The position numbers were made by a program, and so were the translations under genes. The notes below the pieces were generated by a model, which saw only the letters and a list, made by a program, of their open reading frames with translations, made no database searches and was not told the DNA's origin. DNA of 45,430 nt from an uncultured Clostridia bacterium (GTDB lineage Bacteria > Bacillota > Clostridia > Oscillospirales > Acutalibacteraceae), in assembly GCA_947572385.1 (NCBI GenBank), contig CANPBX010000016.1:1-45430 (forward strand). Direction: 5' to 3'. This document shows, in pieces, positions 8,597 through 16,679 of this stretch (the first letter of the stretch is position 1; each line of letters begins with the position of its first letter).

Positions 8597-9232
8597 CTAT
8601 ATATTTTCCAGGAAAAATCGAAATATATTTTTACCATCAACAGCATCTGCCCGCTTATGCTGCAGAGTGAGGCGCTCGGGGTGCCATTGTACTGCATATA
8701 TTCGCTTCTCGGGCCATTGGATAGCTTCTATGCCTCCGTCATGGGCCATAGCGGCGATGCTGAAGCCGTCACCAAGCCGGGCGACGCCCTGGTGATGTGC
8801 GCTGTTGACGGAAAAACGCTCGCCGTATAGCCTATAAAGAAAGCTGTCCTTTGGAGCGGTGACAATATGTATCTGGTCACACGTCTGCCAGCGGTGTACA
8901 GCGGCAGTGGGTAGGTCTTGTACCAGTGTGCCGCCAAAGGCCACGTTTAGCACCTGCATACCGCGGCATATGCCAAGAATAGGCCGGCTGTGGAAAGCCT
9001 TGACTAATTCCAGCTCTGTTAGGTCTAGGCTGCAGTCTATGCCATTACTTCCCAGGTTATCCTCGCCATAGAAGCTGGGGTCCATATCGGCGCCTCCGGG
9101 CAGAAGCAGGGCATCGCAGCTTTCGGCGTCACGCACATCTGTGGATACAACCGCCTGAGCACCGCAGTCCTCAAGAGCTTCGACATAATTCAAACGCTTC
9201 TCACGGTCTCCGTAAATATAAATTTTTTTCAT
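8597..9232 (-). CDS. Class I glutamine-amidotransferase-like hydrolase (gamma-glutamyl-GABA hydrolase family)
   Basis: A 211-residue peptidase C26/PuuD-type protein. The triad is visible: nucleophile Cys89 in GICRGMQVLN, and His184/Glu186 in AVQWHPE. The motif LLLPGGADMDPSFYGE (residues 42-57) is typical of gamma-glutamyl-gamma-aminobutyrate hydrolases, which cleave gamma-glutamyl amides such as those formed in putrescine breakdown. The start at 9232 was chosen because GAGGAG lies 8 nt upstream; the longer frame to 9373 has no ribosome site and would enter the divergent promoter region. No other putrescine genes are nearby, so the substrate may be another gamma-glutamyl compound. Confidence 0.85.
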   Translation of the reverse strand: MKKIYIYGDREKRLNYVEALEDCGAQAVVSTDVRDAESCDALLLPGGADMDPSFYGEDNLGSNGIDCSLDLTELELVKAFHSRPILGICRGMQVLNVAFGGTLVQDLPTAAVHRWQTCDQIHIVTAPKDSFLYRLYGERFSVNSAHHQGVARLGDGFSIAAMAHDGGIEAIQWPEKRIYAVQWHPERLTLQHKRADAVDGKNIFRFFLENI

Positions 9233-9350
9233 CGGCCTGCTCCTCTGCTGAAAAATAGTAAAGTACGATATATTGTGGAGATTTGCAAAAAACTTGTCGC
9301 ATATTGTAGAACGATTTTTTGTGCATACAGGAAAGTTTACAGAGTATACG

Positions 9351-9379
9351 TTGACTTGCGGACGGTTACACATTATAAT
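9351..9379 (+). promoter_or_regulatory. Promoter of the VanY-type carboxypeptidase gene
   Basis: TTGACT (9351-9356), 17-bp spacer, TATAAT (9374-9379). Transcription would start near 9386, giving a leader of about 150 nt. The leader contains the perfect 12-bp palindrome AAGAATATTCTT (9493-9504), whose role is unclear. Confidence 0.75.
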
Positions 9380-9536
9380 ATGCTGTGGAACAAAAAATTT
9401 TTGCTTACCTTTTTAAATGATTTTCTGTCTAACCCTTGGATGGCAGAAAAGAAAGTGCAATTATATTGTACAGCCGGCAGTCTTTTTCTGTCAAGAATAT
9501 TCTTCTTGCAAAGAGATTACAGAGAGGATGGTCAAT

Positions 9537-10355
9537 ATGGCAGAAAATAATATTTCCCGGCGCTCAAGGCAGCAGAGGCGGCGGGCTAAGGAAACTTTGG
9601 CGGCGCTAATTGTTATCGCGGCAATGTTGGTGTGTATGGCTGCAGTGGTTTTGTCTCTAAGCTTTGCGGACGGCGGCGCTGAGATGCCCGTAAGGCAGAC
9701 TGCCGGTACACCTATACGCGTTGAAAGCAGCAGCCAGCAGGACGCAAATACAAGGCAGGATGTAAAGGCTGGGGAGAGCGGCTTTCAACAGCTTTCTGAC
9801 CCGTTCCTGGTACTGGTGAACGATGAGGTTCAGCTGCCGGACAACTGGGAAGTGACTCCCAGTTTTATCGGCGAGGAAGCCGTTGATATCCGAGTATATG
9901 ACCAGCTAAGTGCAATGATGCGTGCCGCCCAGGAGGACGGTGTGAGTCTGTGGATATGCTCGGGCTACCGCAGCGTGGAGGAACAGGAGATAATACTAAA
10001 CCGGGAAATAGAGCAGCATATGAATAGCGGCATGTCTGAGGAAGAGGCTAGAGAGCTTTCACTGCGCACCATAGCCCGACCTGGGCACAGTGAGCACCAT
10101 ACCGGATTTGTGGTGGACTTAAATGATGTGGACGACGCCTTTGAGGAGACAGACGCATACAGATGGCTGAGCGAATATGCGGAGGACTACGGCTTTGTGC
10201 AGCGTTACCGTTCGGATAAAGTAGATATTACAGGAATAGACAACGAGAGCTGGCATTACAGGTATGTGGGTGCTGAGAACGCCCGGGAAATGAACAGTCT
10301 GAACATGTGCCTTGAGGAGTATGTTCAGTATCTGAAGGATCAGGGAGTTGAGTAA
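9537..10355 (+). CDS. D-alanyl-D-alanine carboxypeptidase, VanY/M15B family, membrane-anchored
   Basis: A 272-residue zinc peptidase that trims the terminal D-Ala from peptidoglycan stem peptides. A basic N-terminus and a hydrophobic helix (about 20-43) anchor it with the catalytic domain outside. The VanY zinc motif SxHxxGxxxD is present as SEHHTGFVVD (Ser185, His187, Asp194), and the third ligand with the catalytic Glu is ESWH (Glu237, His240). The upstream SGYRSVEEQ segment is also typical. The ATG at 9537 has AGAGAGG about 9 nt before it; a nearer ATG at 9528 has no spacing. No VanA/VanB-type resistance genes are adjacent, so a house-keeping wall role is more likely than glycopeptide resistance. 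Confidence 0.9.
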   Translation: MAENNISRRSRQQRRRAKETLAALIVIAAMLVCMAAVVLSLSFADGGAEMPVRQTAGTPIRVESSSQQDANTRQDVKAGESGFQQLSDPFLVLVNDEVQLPDNWEVTPSFIGEEAVDIRVYDQLSAMMRAAQEDGVSLWICSGYRSVEEQEIILNREIEQHMNSGMSEEEARELSLRTIARPGHSEHHTGFVVDLNDVDDAFEETDAYRWLSEYAEDYGFVQRYRSDKVDITGIDNESWHYRYVGAENAREMNSLNMCLEEYVQYLKDQGVE

Positions 10356-10388
10356 GTAGCTATAAGTAGGTATAAAATCGTTGTAAAC

Positions 10389-10423
10389 AGCCGTCTTGCG
10401 GTAAAATTTTGCCCAGGACGGCT
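10389..10423 (+). terminator. Weak terminator-like hairpin after the carboxypeptidase gene
   Basis: AGCCGTC (10389-10395) pairs with GACGGCT (10417-10423) around a 21-nt loop, followed by AAATTATA rather than a U-run. Termination by this hairpin alone would be poor. Confidence 0.35.
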
Positions 10424-10433
10424 AAATTATATC

Positions 10434-10462
10434 TTGCCAATCACGCCGGTTTATTGTATGAT
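10434..10462 (+). promoter_or_regulatory. Promoter of the gltX-glnS operon
   Basis: TTGCCA (10434-10439), 17-bp spacer, TATGAT (10457-10462). The predicted start near 10469 leaves a leader of only about 30 nt before gltX, so there is no room for a T-box riboswitch. Confidence 0.65.
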
Positions 10463-10499
10463 AAAAGGCAAAGCTAATGAAGTGAAAAGAGGGAAGACC

Positions 10500-11945
10500 A
10501 TGAGCAATGTAAGGACAAGATTTGCCCCAAGCCCCACAGGGTTTATGCATGTGGGCAATCTTCGCACGGCCCTTTATGAGTACCTGGTAGCTAAGAGCCA
10601 GGGTGGGGACTTTATACTTCGTCTGGAGGATACGGACCAGGAGCGCTACGTAGAGGGATCCGTGGATGTCATCTACCGCACACTGGAGAGGGTTGGGCTG
10701 AAGCACGACGAGGGACCAGATATAGGCGGTGAGTACGGCCCGTACATCCAGAGCCAGCGTCTGGACACATATAAGCCGTATGCTGAGCAGCTGGTGAGGG
10801 ACGGAAAGGCCTATTACTGCTTCTGCACTAAGGAGCGACTGGAGCAGCTTCACGAGCAGGGATTCGGAGGATATGACCGCCACTGCCGTGAGCTTCCGCA
10901 GGATGAGGTTCAAAAGCTTCTGGACGCTGGGACTCCATATGTTATCAGGCAGAAGGTGCCGCTTACCGGTGCTACTACCTTCAAAGATGAGGTATTTGGA
11001 GAGATAACCATAGAGAATAAGGAGATAGAGGACCAGGTACTCATCAAGGCAGATGGCTATCCAACGTATAATTTCGCAAATGTTATAGATGACCACCTGA
11101 TGAATATAACCCATGTAGTGCGCGGCAGCGAGTATCTGACATCCACGCCAAAGTATCAGATGCTTTATGAGGCGCTGGGATGGGAGCAGCCCACATATAT
11201 CCACCTGCCGCTGATAATGGGCCGCAACGAAGATGGTACCACATCGAAGCTGGCAAAAAGGCACGGTTCAACAAGCTTTGAGGGGCTTGTGCAGGACGGC
11301 TATCTGCCGGAGGTCATTACCAACTATATTGCCCTGCTGGGCTGGGCTCCCAAAGATAACCAGGAAGTATTCAGCCTGCAAGGGCTGGTGGAGAATTTTT
11401 CGGTGGACCGCATCAGCAAATCTCCGGCGGTGTTTGATTATGACAAGCTCAACTGGTTTAACAGTGAGTATATCAAAGCCATGAGCAGCGAGGATTTTCT
11501 TGTCCACGCGATGCCATGCTATAAGGAGATATTTGGTGATGTGGAGAAACCCTGGGACGTGCTGGACTCTATACTGCGGGCTCGGCTGACAAAGTTCAAT
11601 GAGATACCTGCGTTATTGGCTTTCTTTAAGGAGCTGCCAGACTATCCTGCAGAGTTCTTTGTGAATAAGAAGTCAAAAACTAACCTGGAAAATTCGCCCA
11701 AGATGCTTGAAGCAGCCATAGAAGTGCTGGAGAAACTGCCCGACTGGGATCTGGACACGATTCACGAAGCGATGATATGTCTAGCCCAAAAGCTGGAGGT
11801 CAAGAATGGCACATTGCTATGGCCTGTGCGTATAGCGGCTGCGGGCACACTTGTGACACCAGGCGGGGCCATGGAAATATTGACACTGCTGGGCAGGGAT
11901 GAGGCTCTCAGCAGGCTTCGGGCTGGGGTCAGCAAGCTGGTATAA
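10500..11945 (+). CDS. gltX: Glutamate--tRNA ligase
   Basis: A 481-residue class I aminoacyl-tRNA synthetase that charges tRNA-Glu with glutamate. The HIGH signature is HVGN (17-20) inside FAPSPTGFMHVGNLRTAL, and the KMSKS signature is KLAKR (250-254). A zinc-site Cys pattern (Cys107, Cys109, Cys129) is present in the connecting region, as in many GluRS enzymes. The ATG at 10500 follows AGAGGGA by about 6 nt; the frame extends upstream to 10434 but that would overlap the promoter. The gene is followed 36 nt later by glnS. In species lacking GlnRS this enzyme also mischarges tRNA-Gln; here a GlnRS is present. Confidence 0.97.
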   Translation: MSNVRTRFAPSPTGFMHVGNLRTALYEYLVAKSQGGDFILRLEDTDQERYVEGSVDVIYRTLERVGLKHDEGPDIGGEYGPYIQSQRLDTYKPYAEQLVRDGKAYYCFCTKERLEQLHEQGFGGYDRHCRELPQDEVQKLLDAGTPYVIRQKVPLTGATTFKDEVFGEITIENKEIEDQVLIKADGYPTYNFANVIDDHLMNITHVVRGSEYLTSTPKYQMLYEALGWEQPTYIHLPLIMGRNEDGTTSKLAKRHGSTSFEGLVQDGYLPEVITNYIALLGWAPKDNQEVFSLQGLVENFSVDRISKSPAVFDYDKLNWFNSEYIKAMSSEDFLVHAMPCYKEIFGDVEKPWDVLDSILRARLTKFNEIPALLAFFKELPDYPAEFFVNKKSKTNLENSPKMLEAAIEVLEKLPDWDLDTIHEAMICLAQKLEVKNGTLLWPVRIAAAGTLVTPGGAMEILTLLGRDEALSRLRAGVSKLV

Positions 11946-11981
11946 TTTTGATAAAAATAAATGTGTAAGGAAGGTAATATA

Positions 11982-13670
11982 ATGAGCGAGGAGTATAAAG
12001 GCGAGAATATTGAAGTCGTCAGCACAAACTTTATTGATGAATTTGTAAAGGAGGATATCGGGCCAGGGGGCCGCACAGAGGGGATGAAGGTGCATACCAG
12101 ATTCCCGCCAGAGCCAAACGGCTACCTGCATATTGGTCATGCCAAGGCTATATATGTGGACTTTGGCACAGCCCAGCGTTTTGGCGGCATATGCAATCTG
12201 CGTATGGACGACACCAACCCCACTAAAGAGGATGTGGAGTATGTAAATGCCATAAAGGACGACATTCACTGGCTGGGCTACGACTGGGAAGACCGTTTTT
12301 ACTACGGGTCAGACTATTTTGAGGAGATGTATGAGGGCGCCATTGAGCTTATAGAAAAAGGCTTGGCCTATGTCTGTGAGCTCTCACAGGAGCAGATGAG
12401 GGAGATGCGCGGCGACCTGAATACGCCCGCCAGCAGCCCATACAGGGACCGCCCCAAGGAGGAGAGCCTGGATCTATTTAGGCGTATGCGTGCCGGGGAA
12501 TTCGAGGATGGGCGCATGACCCTTCGGGCGAAGATAGACTTGGCCTCCGGCAACTTCAATATGCGCGACCCAGTGATATACCGTATCAACCATACTGCGC
12601 ACCATAGGACCGGTGATAAGTGGTGTATCTATCCCATGTATGACTACGCACATCCATTTGAGGACGCTATGGAGCACATAACCCACTCGTTATGCTCCCT
12701 GGAGTTTGAGGACCATAGGCCCTTCTATAACTGGGTCATTGAAAATGTAACCCTGCCATCAAAGCCTCGGCAGATTGAATTTGCCCGCCTGGGGATAGAC
12801 CATACGGTCATGAGCAAGCGTAAGCTTCGGGCGTTGGTGGAGGGCAGATATGTAGACGGCTGGGATGACCCGCGGATGCCAACTATCTGCGGTTTGCGCC
12901 GCCGGGGATATACTCCCCAGGCAATTCGCAGCTTTTCCGAGAGGAACGGTGTGTCTAAAGCCGCTTCTACGGTGGAGTTCGCCTTCCTGGAGTATTGCCT
13001 TCGAGAGGATTTGAATATGACGGCTCAGCGGGTTATGGCGGTACTGCACCCGGTAAAGCTTGTGATTACTAATTATCCTGCCGACAAGGTTGAAACCTTT
13101 ACAGTCGAGAACAATCCTAACTGTCCTGAGGACGGCAGCAGAGAGATAAGCTTCTCAAGGGAGCTTTGGATAGAGGCAGAGGATTTTATGCCGGAGCCGG
13201 TGCCGAAGTATAAGCGTCTATATCCAGATGGGCCGGAGTGCCGTTTGAAAGGTGCATATATTGTAAAGTGCACAGGCTTTACGGCTGATAAAAATGGTAA
13301 TATTATAGAAATAACTGCGGAGTACGACCCGAACAGCCGTGGCGGCGACCCTGCAGACGGACGCAAGGTAAAGGGGGCAACTTTACACTGGGTGGACGCC
13401 AAAAACGCCGTTGACGCCGAGGTGCGCATATATGACAATCTGTTTACCGTTGACAACCCGGAAGAAGGTAACTTTCTGGACTATCTGAACTCGGATTCGT
13501 TAGAGGTGCTGACCGGCTGTAAGGCCGAGGCGTCGCTGGCCGGGGCTAAGCCTGGAGAGAGCTACCAGTTCATGCGGCAGGGATATTTCTGCGCGGACAG
13601 CAGGGACAGCAAGCCGGGTAACTTGGTGTTTAACCGTTCAGTGAAGCTGAAAGATAGTTTTAAACCATGA
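11982..13670 (+). CDS. glnS: Glutamine--tRNA ligase
   Basis: A 562-residue class I synthetase that attaches glutamine to tRNA-Gln. HIGH is exact at residues 50-53 (PEPNGYLHIGHAKAI) and the KMSKS loop is VMSKR (276-280). The C-terminal beta-barrel anticodon-binding part (about 350-560) is complete. The ATG at 11982 has AAGGAAGG 8 nt upstream; an ATG at 11961 has none. It follows gltX by 36 nt in the same operon, and its stop overlaps the next gene by 4 bp (ATGA). GlnRS is found only in a minority of Firmicutes lineages, most of which rely on GatCAB, so a horizontal origin in the lineage is possible but not shown here. Confidence 0.97.
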   Translation: MSEEYKGENIEVVSTNFIDEFVKEDIGPGGRTEGMKVHTRFPPEPNGYLHIGHAKAIYVDFGTAQRFGGICNLRMDDTNPTKEDVEYVNAIKDDIHWLGYDWEDRFYYGSDYFEEMYEGAIELIEKGLAYVCELSQEQMREMRGDLNTPASSPYRDRPKEESLDLFRRMRAGEFEDGRMTLRAKIDLASGNFNMRDPVIYRINHTAHHRTGDKWCIYPMYDYAHPFEDAMEHITHSLCSLEFEDHRPFYNWVIENVTLPSKPRQIEFARLGIDHTVMSKRKLRALVEGRYVDGWDDPRMPTICGLRRRGYTPQAIRSFSERNGVSKAASTVEFAFLEYCLREDLNMTAQRVMAVLHPVKLVITNYPADKVETFTVENNPNCPEDGSREISFSRELWIEAEDFMPEPVPKYKRLYPDGPECRLKGAYIVKCTGFTADKNGNIIEITAEYDPNSRGGDPADGRKVKGATLHWVDAKNAVDAEVRIYDNLFTVDNPEEGNFLDYLNSDSLEVLTGCKAEASLAGAKPGESYQFMRQGYFCADSRDSKPGNLVFNRSVKLKDSFKP

Positions 13671-14374
13671 AAAGCAATATTTATGCAAGAAATGTGAATA
13701 TAGATGGAATCCCGGCACTAGTCTGGGGGAGTGAATCGAAGGAAGTTTATATTCATGTACACGGAAAGATGTCCCGCAAGGAATGTGCGGAGGATTTCGC
13801 GGTTATAGCTGAGGTCAAGGGATATCAAACGCTTAGCTTTGACCTTCCTGAGCATGGTGAGCGTGCAGAAAATCACGAGTACCGCTGTGACATCTGGAAT
13901 GGTATACGCGACCTAAAGCTGATCACCGACTACGCCTTTGAACGCTGGAAAGCAGTTTGCCTTTACGGCTCCAGTTTGGGTGCTTTCTTTATTCTTCATG
14001 CGTATAAAGAGCTGCCTATTAAGAAATGCCTATTCCAATCTCCTATTGTGGATATGGAGCATTTGATCAAGAAGATGATGGCTCAGTTTTCGGTTACAGA
14101 GGATGATTTACGCAAAAGGTGTGAAATCCCAAACCCACTTGACCCTCTTCGATGGGACTATTACCAGTATGTAAAGGCGCATCCCATTACAGCGTGGGAT
14201 ATTCCAACGGCTATTCTGTATGGCGGGAAAGATTGGCTTCAGTCTGAGGAGGTCATACAGAGGTTTGCGCAGGCTTACAGGTGTGATTTGACCGTATCAC
14301 CTGGCAGAGAGCATGCATTTATGGGTGATGGCGACGAAGAAATTGTCAATGACTGGTATTTGAAGAAAATATAG
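13667..14374 (+). CDS. Alpha/beta hydrolase of unknown substrate
   Basis: A 235-residue cytoplasmic alpha/beta hydrolase. The nucleophile elbow GSSLG gives Ser103; likely acid Asp189 (YGGKDW) and base His216 (REHAFMG) complete the triad. An early HVHGKMS segment (31-37) supplies the oxyanion-hole strand. It resembles small dienelactone-hydrolase/S9-like esterases and peptidases. The start overlaps the glnS stop in an ATGA, so it should be translated together with the two tRNA synthetases. The substrate is unknown; an aminoacyl or peptidyl ester would fit the context but is speculative. A bidirectional terminator follows at once. Confidence 0.85.
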   Translation: MKSNIYARNVNIDGIPALVWGSESKEVYIHVHGKMSRKECAEDFAVIAEVKGYQTLSFDLPEHGERAENHEYRCDIWNGIRDLKLITDYAFERWKAVCLYGSSLGAFFILHAYKELPIKKCLFQSPIVDMEHLIKKMMAQFSVTEDDLRKRCEIPNPLDPLRWDYYQYVKAHPITAWDIPTAILYGGKDWLQSEEVIQRFAQAYRCDLTVSPGREHAFMGDGDEEIVNDWYLKKI

Positions 14375-14379
14375 TGATA

Positions 14380-14417
14380 AAAATGATCCGAGAGTGTAAA
14401 AGCTCCCGGATCATTTT
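14380..14417. terminator. Bidirectional terminator between the hydrolase and tandem-GNAT genes
   Basis: AAAATGATCCG (14380-14390) pairs exactly with CGGATCATTTT (14407-14417), with further pairing GAG/CTC inside. U-rich flanks occur on both strands, fitting the convergent genes on either side. Confidence 0.85.
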
Positions 14418-14421
14418 TATA

Positions 14422-15474
14422 CTATATTTTTATCCAATAGCGGCGCAGGCCGTCTACTACATTTTCCAGTTTACCGCCGCAGTCCTCGATTGTATGGGCA
14501 GAGGCAGGATTGTCATCGTCGCAACAGACAAGAACTCTGTCAAGCCCCATGGCTTTGGCTTTCTCTATACCTAGCCCAAGCATGTACGGCGCAAAGCCAT
14601 TTCTTCGCTGGCCGGGGCGAATGCCATAGCCAATGTTGCCGCCGCCGTTTTTAAGGCGTTCAGTGAGGTAATGACGCAGGTCAAGAGCTCCTGTGGGGCC
14701 GGTATGTGGGCTTTTTAGGATGTATAGGGTGGATTTTGCGTAGGAGGCCGGTACAACGAAGCGCCAGGCGACGCTGTGCTCCAACCATCGGTCAAAGTGC
14801 ATATCCTTTGGGTCCAGCCCAAAGGGGGTGACGTCCTTGTCAACGTCTATAAACTCTTTCTGCATGGCTTGAAGCTCTTCCCGGTCGATATCCTCAGGCA
14901 GCTCCAGAGAAAATCCGGACTCCTTTGCACGCATTGCCCAATATTCCCAGGCGCGCATGGAATAGCAGCACAGGTCGCGTTCCTCGCCGTTATAGATACT
15001 GCTGCCAGAGCGAAGAGTGCCGTCATACACAAAGCCGGATTTCTCTATCACCCGGCGGGAGCGGTCATTTATGGTGTAATGGTTTACTGTCAGCAGACGC
15101 AGCTTCAGCACCCGGAAGGCATAGTCTATGGCTGCGCGGACAGCTTCAGTCATAAGTCCCTGGCCCCAGTAATTCTTGCCCAGTACATATCCAAGGTTTC
15201 GGCAGCTATCAATATTAGGCCGGTTGCCGTCAGGCTCGATACCAATCGACCCGATAACTCTGCCGCTGGCTTTTTCCTCCAAAGCAAATTTTATGTCATT
15301 TTCGTCGGTATTATTGACCCATTTTCTTACTCTTTCGCGAGACTCCTCAATGCTCTCATGTGGCTTCCAGCCGGCCCACGGGCCAACATCCGGGTCTTTG
15401 GCGTAGTCATACATATCCTGTATATCTTCCAAGCGCCAGGGTCGCATGCGCATTCGCTCTGTTTCAAGTATCAT
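14422..15474 (-). CDS. Tandem GNAT acetyltransferase (two GNAT domains)
   Basis: A 350-residue protein with two acetyltransferase-like halves. Residues 1 to about 170 form a RimJ-type GNAT domain (ETERMRMRPWRLEDIQDMYDY near the start; the acetyl-CoA loop region NYWGQGLMTEAVRAAIDYAF; the ERSRRV-like NDRSRRVIEKSGF). From about 235 to 350 a second, different GNAT-like domain appears (GYGIRPGQRRNGFAPYMLGL, then NPASAHTIEDCGGKLENV). Each may acetylate an amine, and the second resembles standalone YdfB/ElaA-type proteins. The start at 15474 has GAGG only at about 14 nt, so the start is moderately sure. It follows prmA on the same strand by 101 nt. The substrate is unknown. Confidence 0.85.
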   Translation of the reverse strand: MILETERMRMRPWRLEDIQDMYDYAKDPDVGPWAGWKPHESIEESRERVRKWVNNTDENDIKFALEEKASGRVIGSIGIEPDGNRPNIDSCRNLGYVLGKNYWGQGLMTEAVRAAIDYAFRVLKLRLLTVNHYTINDRSRRVIEKSGFVYDGTLRSGSSIYNGEERDLCCYSMRAWEYWAMRAKESGFSLELPEDIDREELQAMQKEFIDVDKDVTPFGLDPKDMHFDRWLEHSVAWRFVVPASYAKSTLYILKSPHTGPTGALDLRHYLTERLKNGGGNIGYGIRPGQRRNGFAPYMLGLGIEKAKAMGLDRVLVCCDDDNPASAHTIEDCGGKLENVVDGLRRYWIKI

Positions 15475-15575
15475 ACTTATTGTTTTGACCTCGCTTTTTT
15501 TATTTTTGCATCAGTAGGCACATTTTCAATAAATAGGTAGTGTAGTGGCTGAAAGGCAAATCAACTTGTAATTGC

Positions 15576-16505
15576 TCATCTCCCGCTTGCTTTCAGCGCC
15601 ATAGCTACCCAGCCGCGCTCAGCTTTTCGCTGTATAACGGTGAACCTGCCCTCAAGTGCGTCGAGCACATCCTGTTCGCGTATGTCAATGATCCCGCTGA
15701 TGATATAAACGCCGTCCGGGGCGAGAAACTCCGGCACCGAGCGGCTCAGCTCTATCACAATGTCTGCCACGATATTCGCGGCTATCAACTGGTATTTTCC
15801 GGACACCTTATCCGCTAGATTGCCGCAGATACCGGTGAACTTGCTGTCCACGCTGTTTAGCCGGGCATTTTCATGAGCAGTTTTCACCGCCAGAGGGTCG
15901 ATGTCCACGCCTACGGCGGATTCAGCGCCAAGCAGCAGTGCCGCCACAGACAGTATACCGCTACCACAGCCGACGTCAAGGAAATCTACTCCGGGGACCA
16001 TATATTCTTCAATGAGCTCCATACATAGCCGGGTGGTCTCGTGGGTCCCGGTACCAAAGGCCAAGCCGGGCTCGAGATCTAATACGGCGCGGCCCATTCT
16101 GTCAAAATCGTCTTCCCAGATAGGGCGAATGAGCAGCTTTTCTCCAACGGGTATAGGTTTAAAATATTTCTTCCAGTTATTGAGCCAATCGTCCATAGCG
16201 CAGGAGGCTCGGTCAATGCTATACTCAACTCCACAGGCACTCAGGCGTTCCTCAAGGAATGAGACAGCTTCAGCAGGGTTGTCCTCAGGGCTGATGTACA
16301 CATGCACGATTGCCTTAGTGCGGTCTTTTGCCAGCAAGTTCTCGTCTATTAGGTCAATATGGGCGATTTCCATGGCTTTTTCTTCTAAATCGGAGTAGTC
16401 TTCAATATAGATACCATGAGGCACAGTCATGTTGGCGATGTCTCCGGCCAAGTTTGCCTTTGAAGCTGGTACGGTTATTTTTATCTCGGTCCAGTTTTCG
16501 CTCAT
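15576..16505 (-). CDS. prmA: Ribosomal protein L11 methyltransferase
   Basis: A 309-residue class I SAM-dependent methyltransferase that trimethylates ribosomal protein L11. The N-terminal substrate-recognition domain occupies about 1-120; the SAM site is LDVGCGSGILSVAALLLGAE (about 176-195) with the acidic VGVDIDP following. The motif LEPGLAFGTGTHETTRLCME is diagnostic for PrmA. A good promoter lies 46-74 nt upstream. In many Firmicutes prmA is co-transcribed directly after dnaJ; here it is upstream of hrcA, on the opposite strand and separated by the flippase gene. Confidence 0.94.
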   Translation of the reverse strand: MSENWTEIKITVPASKANLAGDIANMTVPHGIYIEDYSDLEEKAMEIAHIDLIDENLLAKDRTKAIVHVYISPEDNPAEAVSFLEERLSACGVEYSIDRASCAMDDWLNNWKKYFKPIPVGEKLLIRPIWEDDFDRMGRAVLDLEPGLAFGTGTHETTRLCMELIEEYMVPGVDFLDVGCGSGILSVAALLLGAESAVGVDIDPLAVKTAHENARLNSVDSKFTGICGNLADKVSGKYQLIAANIVADIVIELSRSVPEFLAPDGVYIISGIIDIREQDVLDALEGRFTVIQRKAERGWVAMALKASGR

Positions 16506-16550
16506 ACGCTCTACTCTTTTCTGCTTTATTTTTGCCTAAGCTTGATAGCC

Positions 16551-16579
16551 ATTTTATACTAAGTGTACTTTTTTGTCAA
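16551..16579 (-). promoter_or_regulatory. Promoter of prmA
   Basis: Minus strand: TTGACA (16574-16579), 17-bp spacer, TAAAAT (16551-16556). The start would be near 16544, about 39 nt before the prmA start codon. Confidence 0.7.
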
Positions 16580-16679
16580 GCTTTTTCTGAGATCTTTACT
16601 GTTTGTAGTTAACGTGGTTTAAAAATCGGTATTTGTCGGTTTTTAAGTACATTTACTATTGTATGGAGGGAGTAGCCCA

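Noticed and set aside
9493-9504. AAGAATATTCTT palindrome as a metal-regulator operator
   Set aside because: A single 12-bp palindrome in an AT-rich leader is weak evidence and it matches no specific consensus well.
9528-10355. Vancomycin resistance locus around the VanY-like gene
   Set aside because: No VanH, VanA/B-type ligase, VanX or VanRS genes are present next to it.
10463-10499. T-box leader before gltX
   Set aside because: The predicted leader is about 30 nt and no T-box sequence is present.
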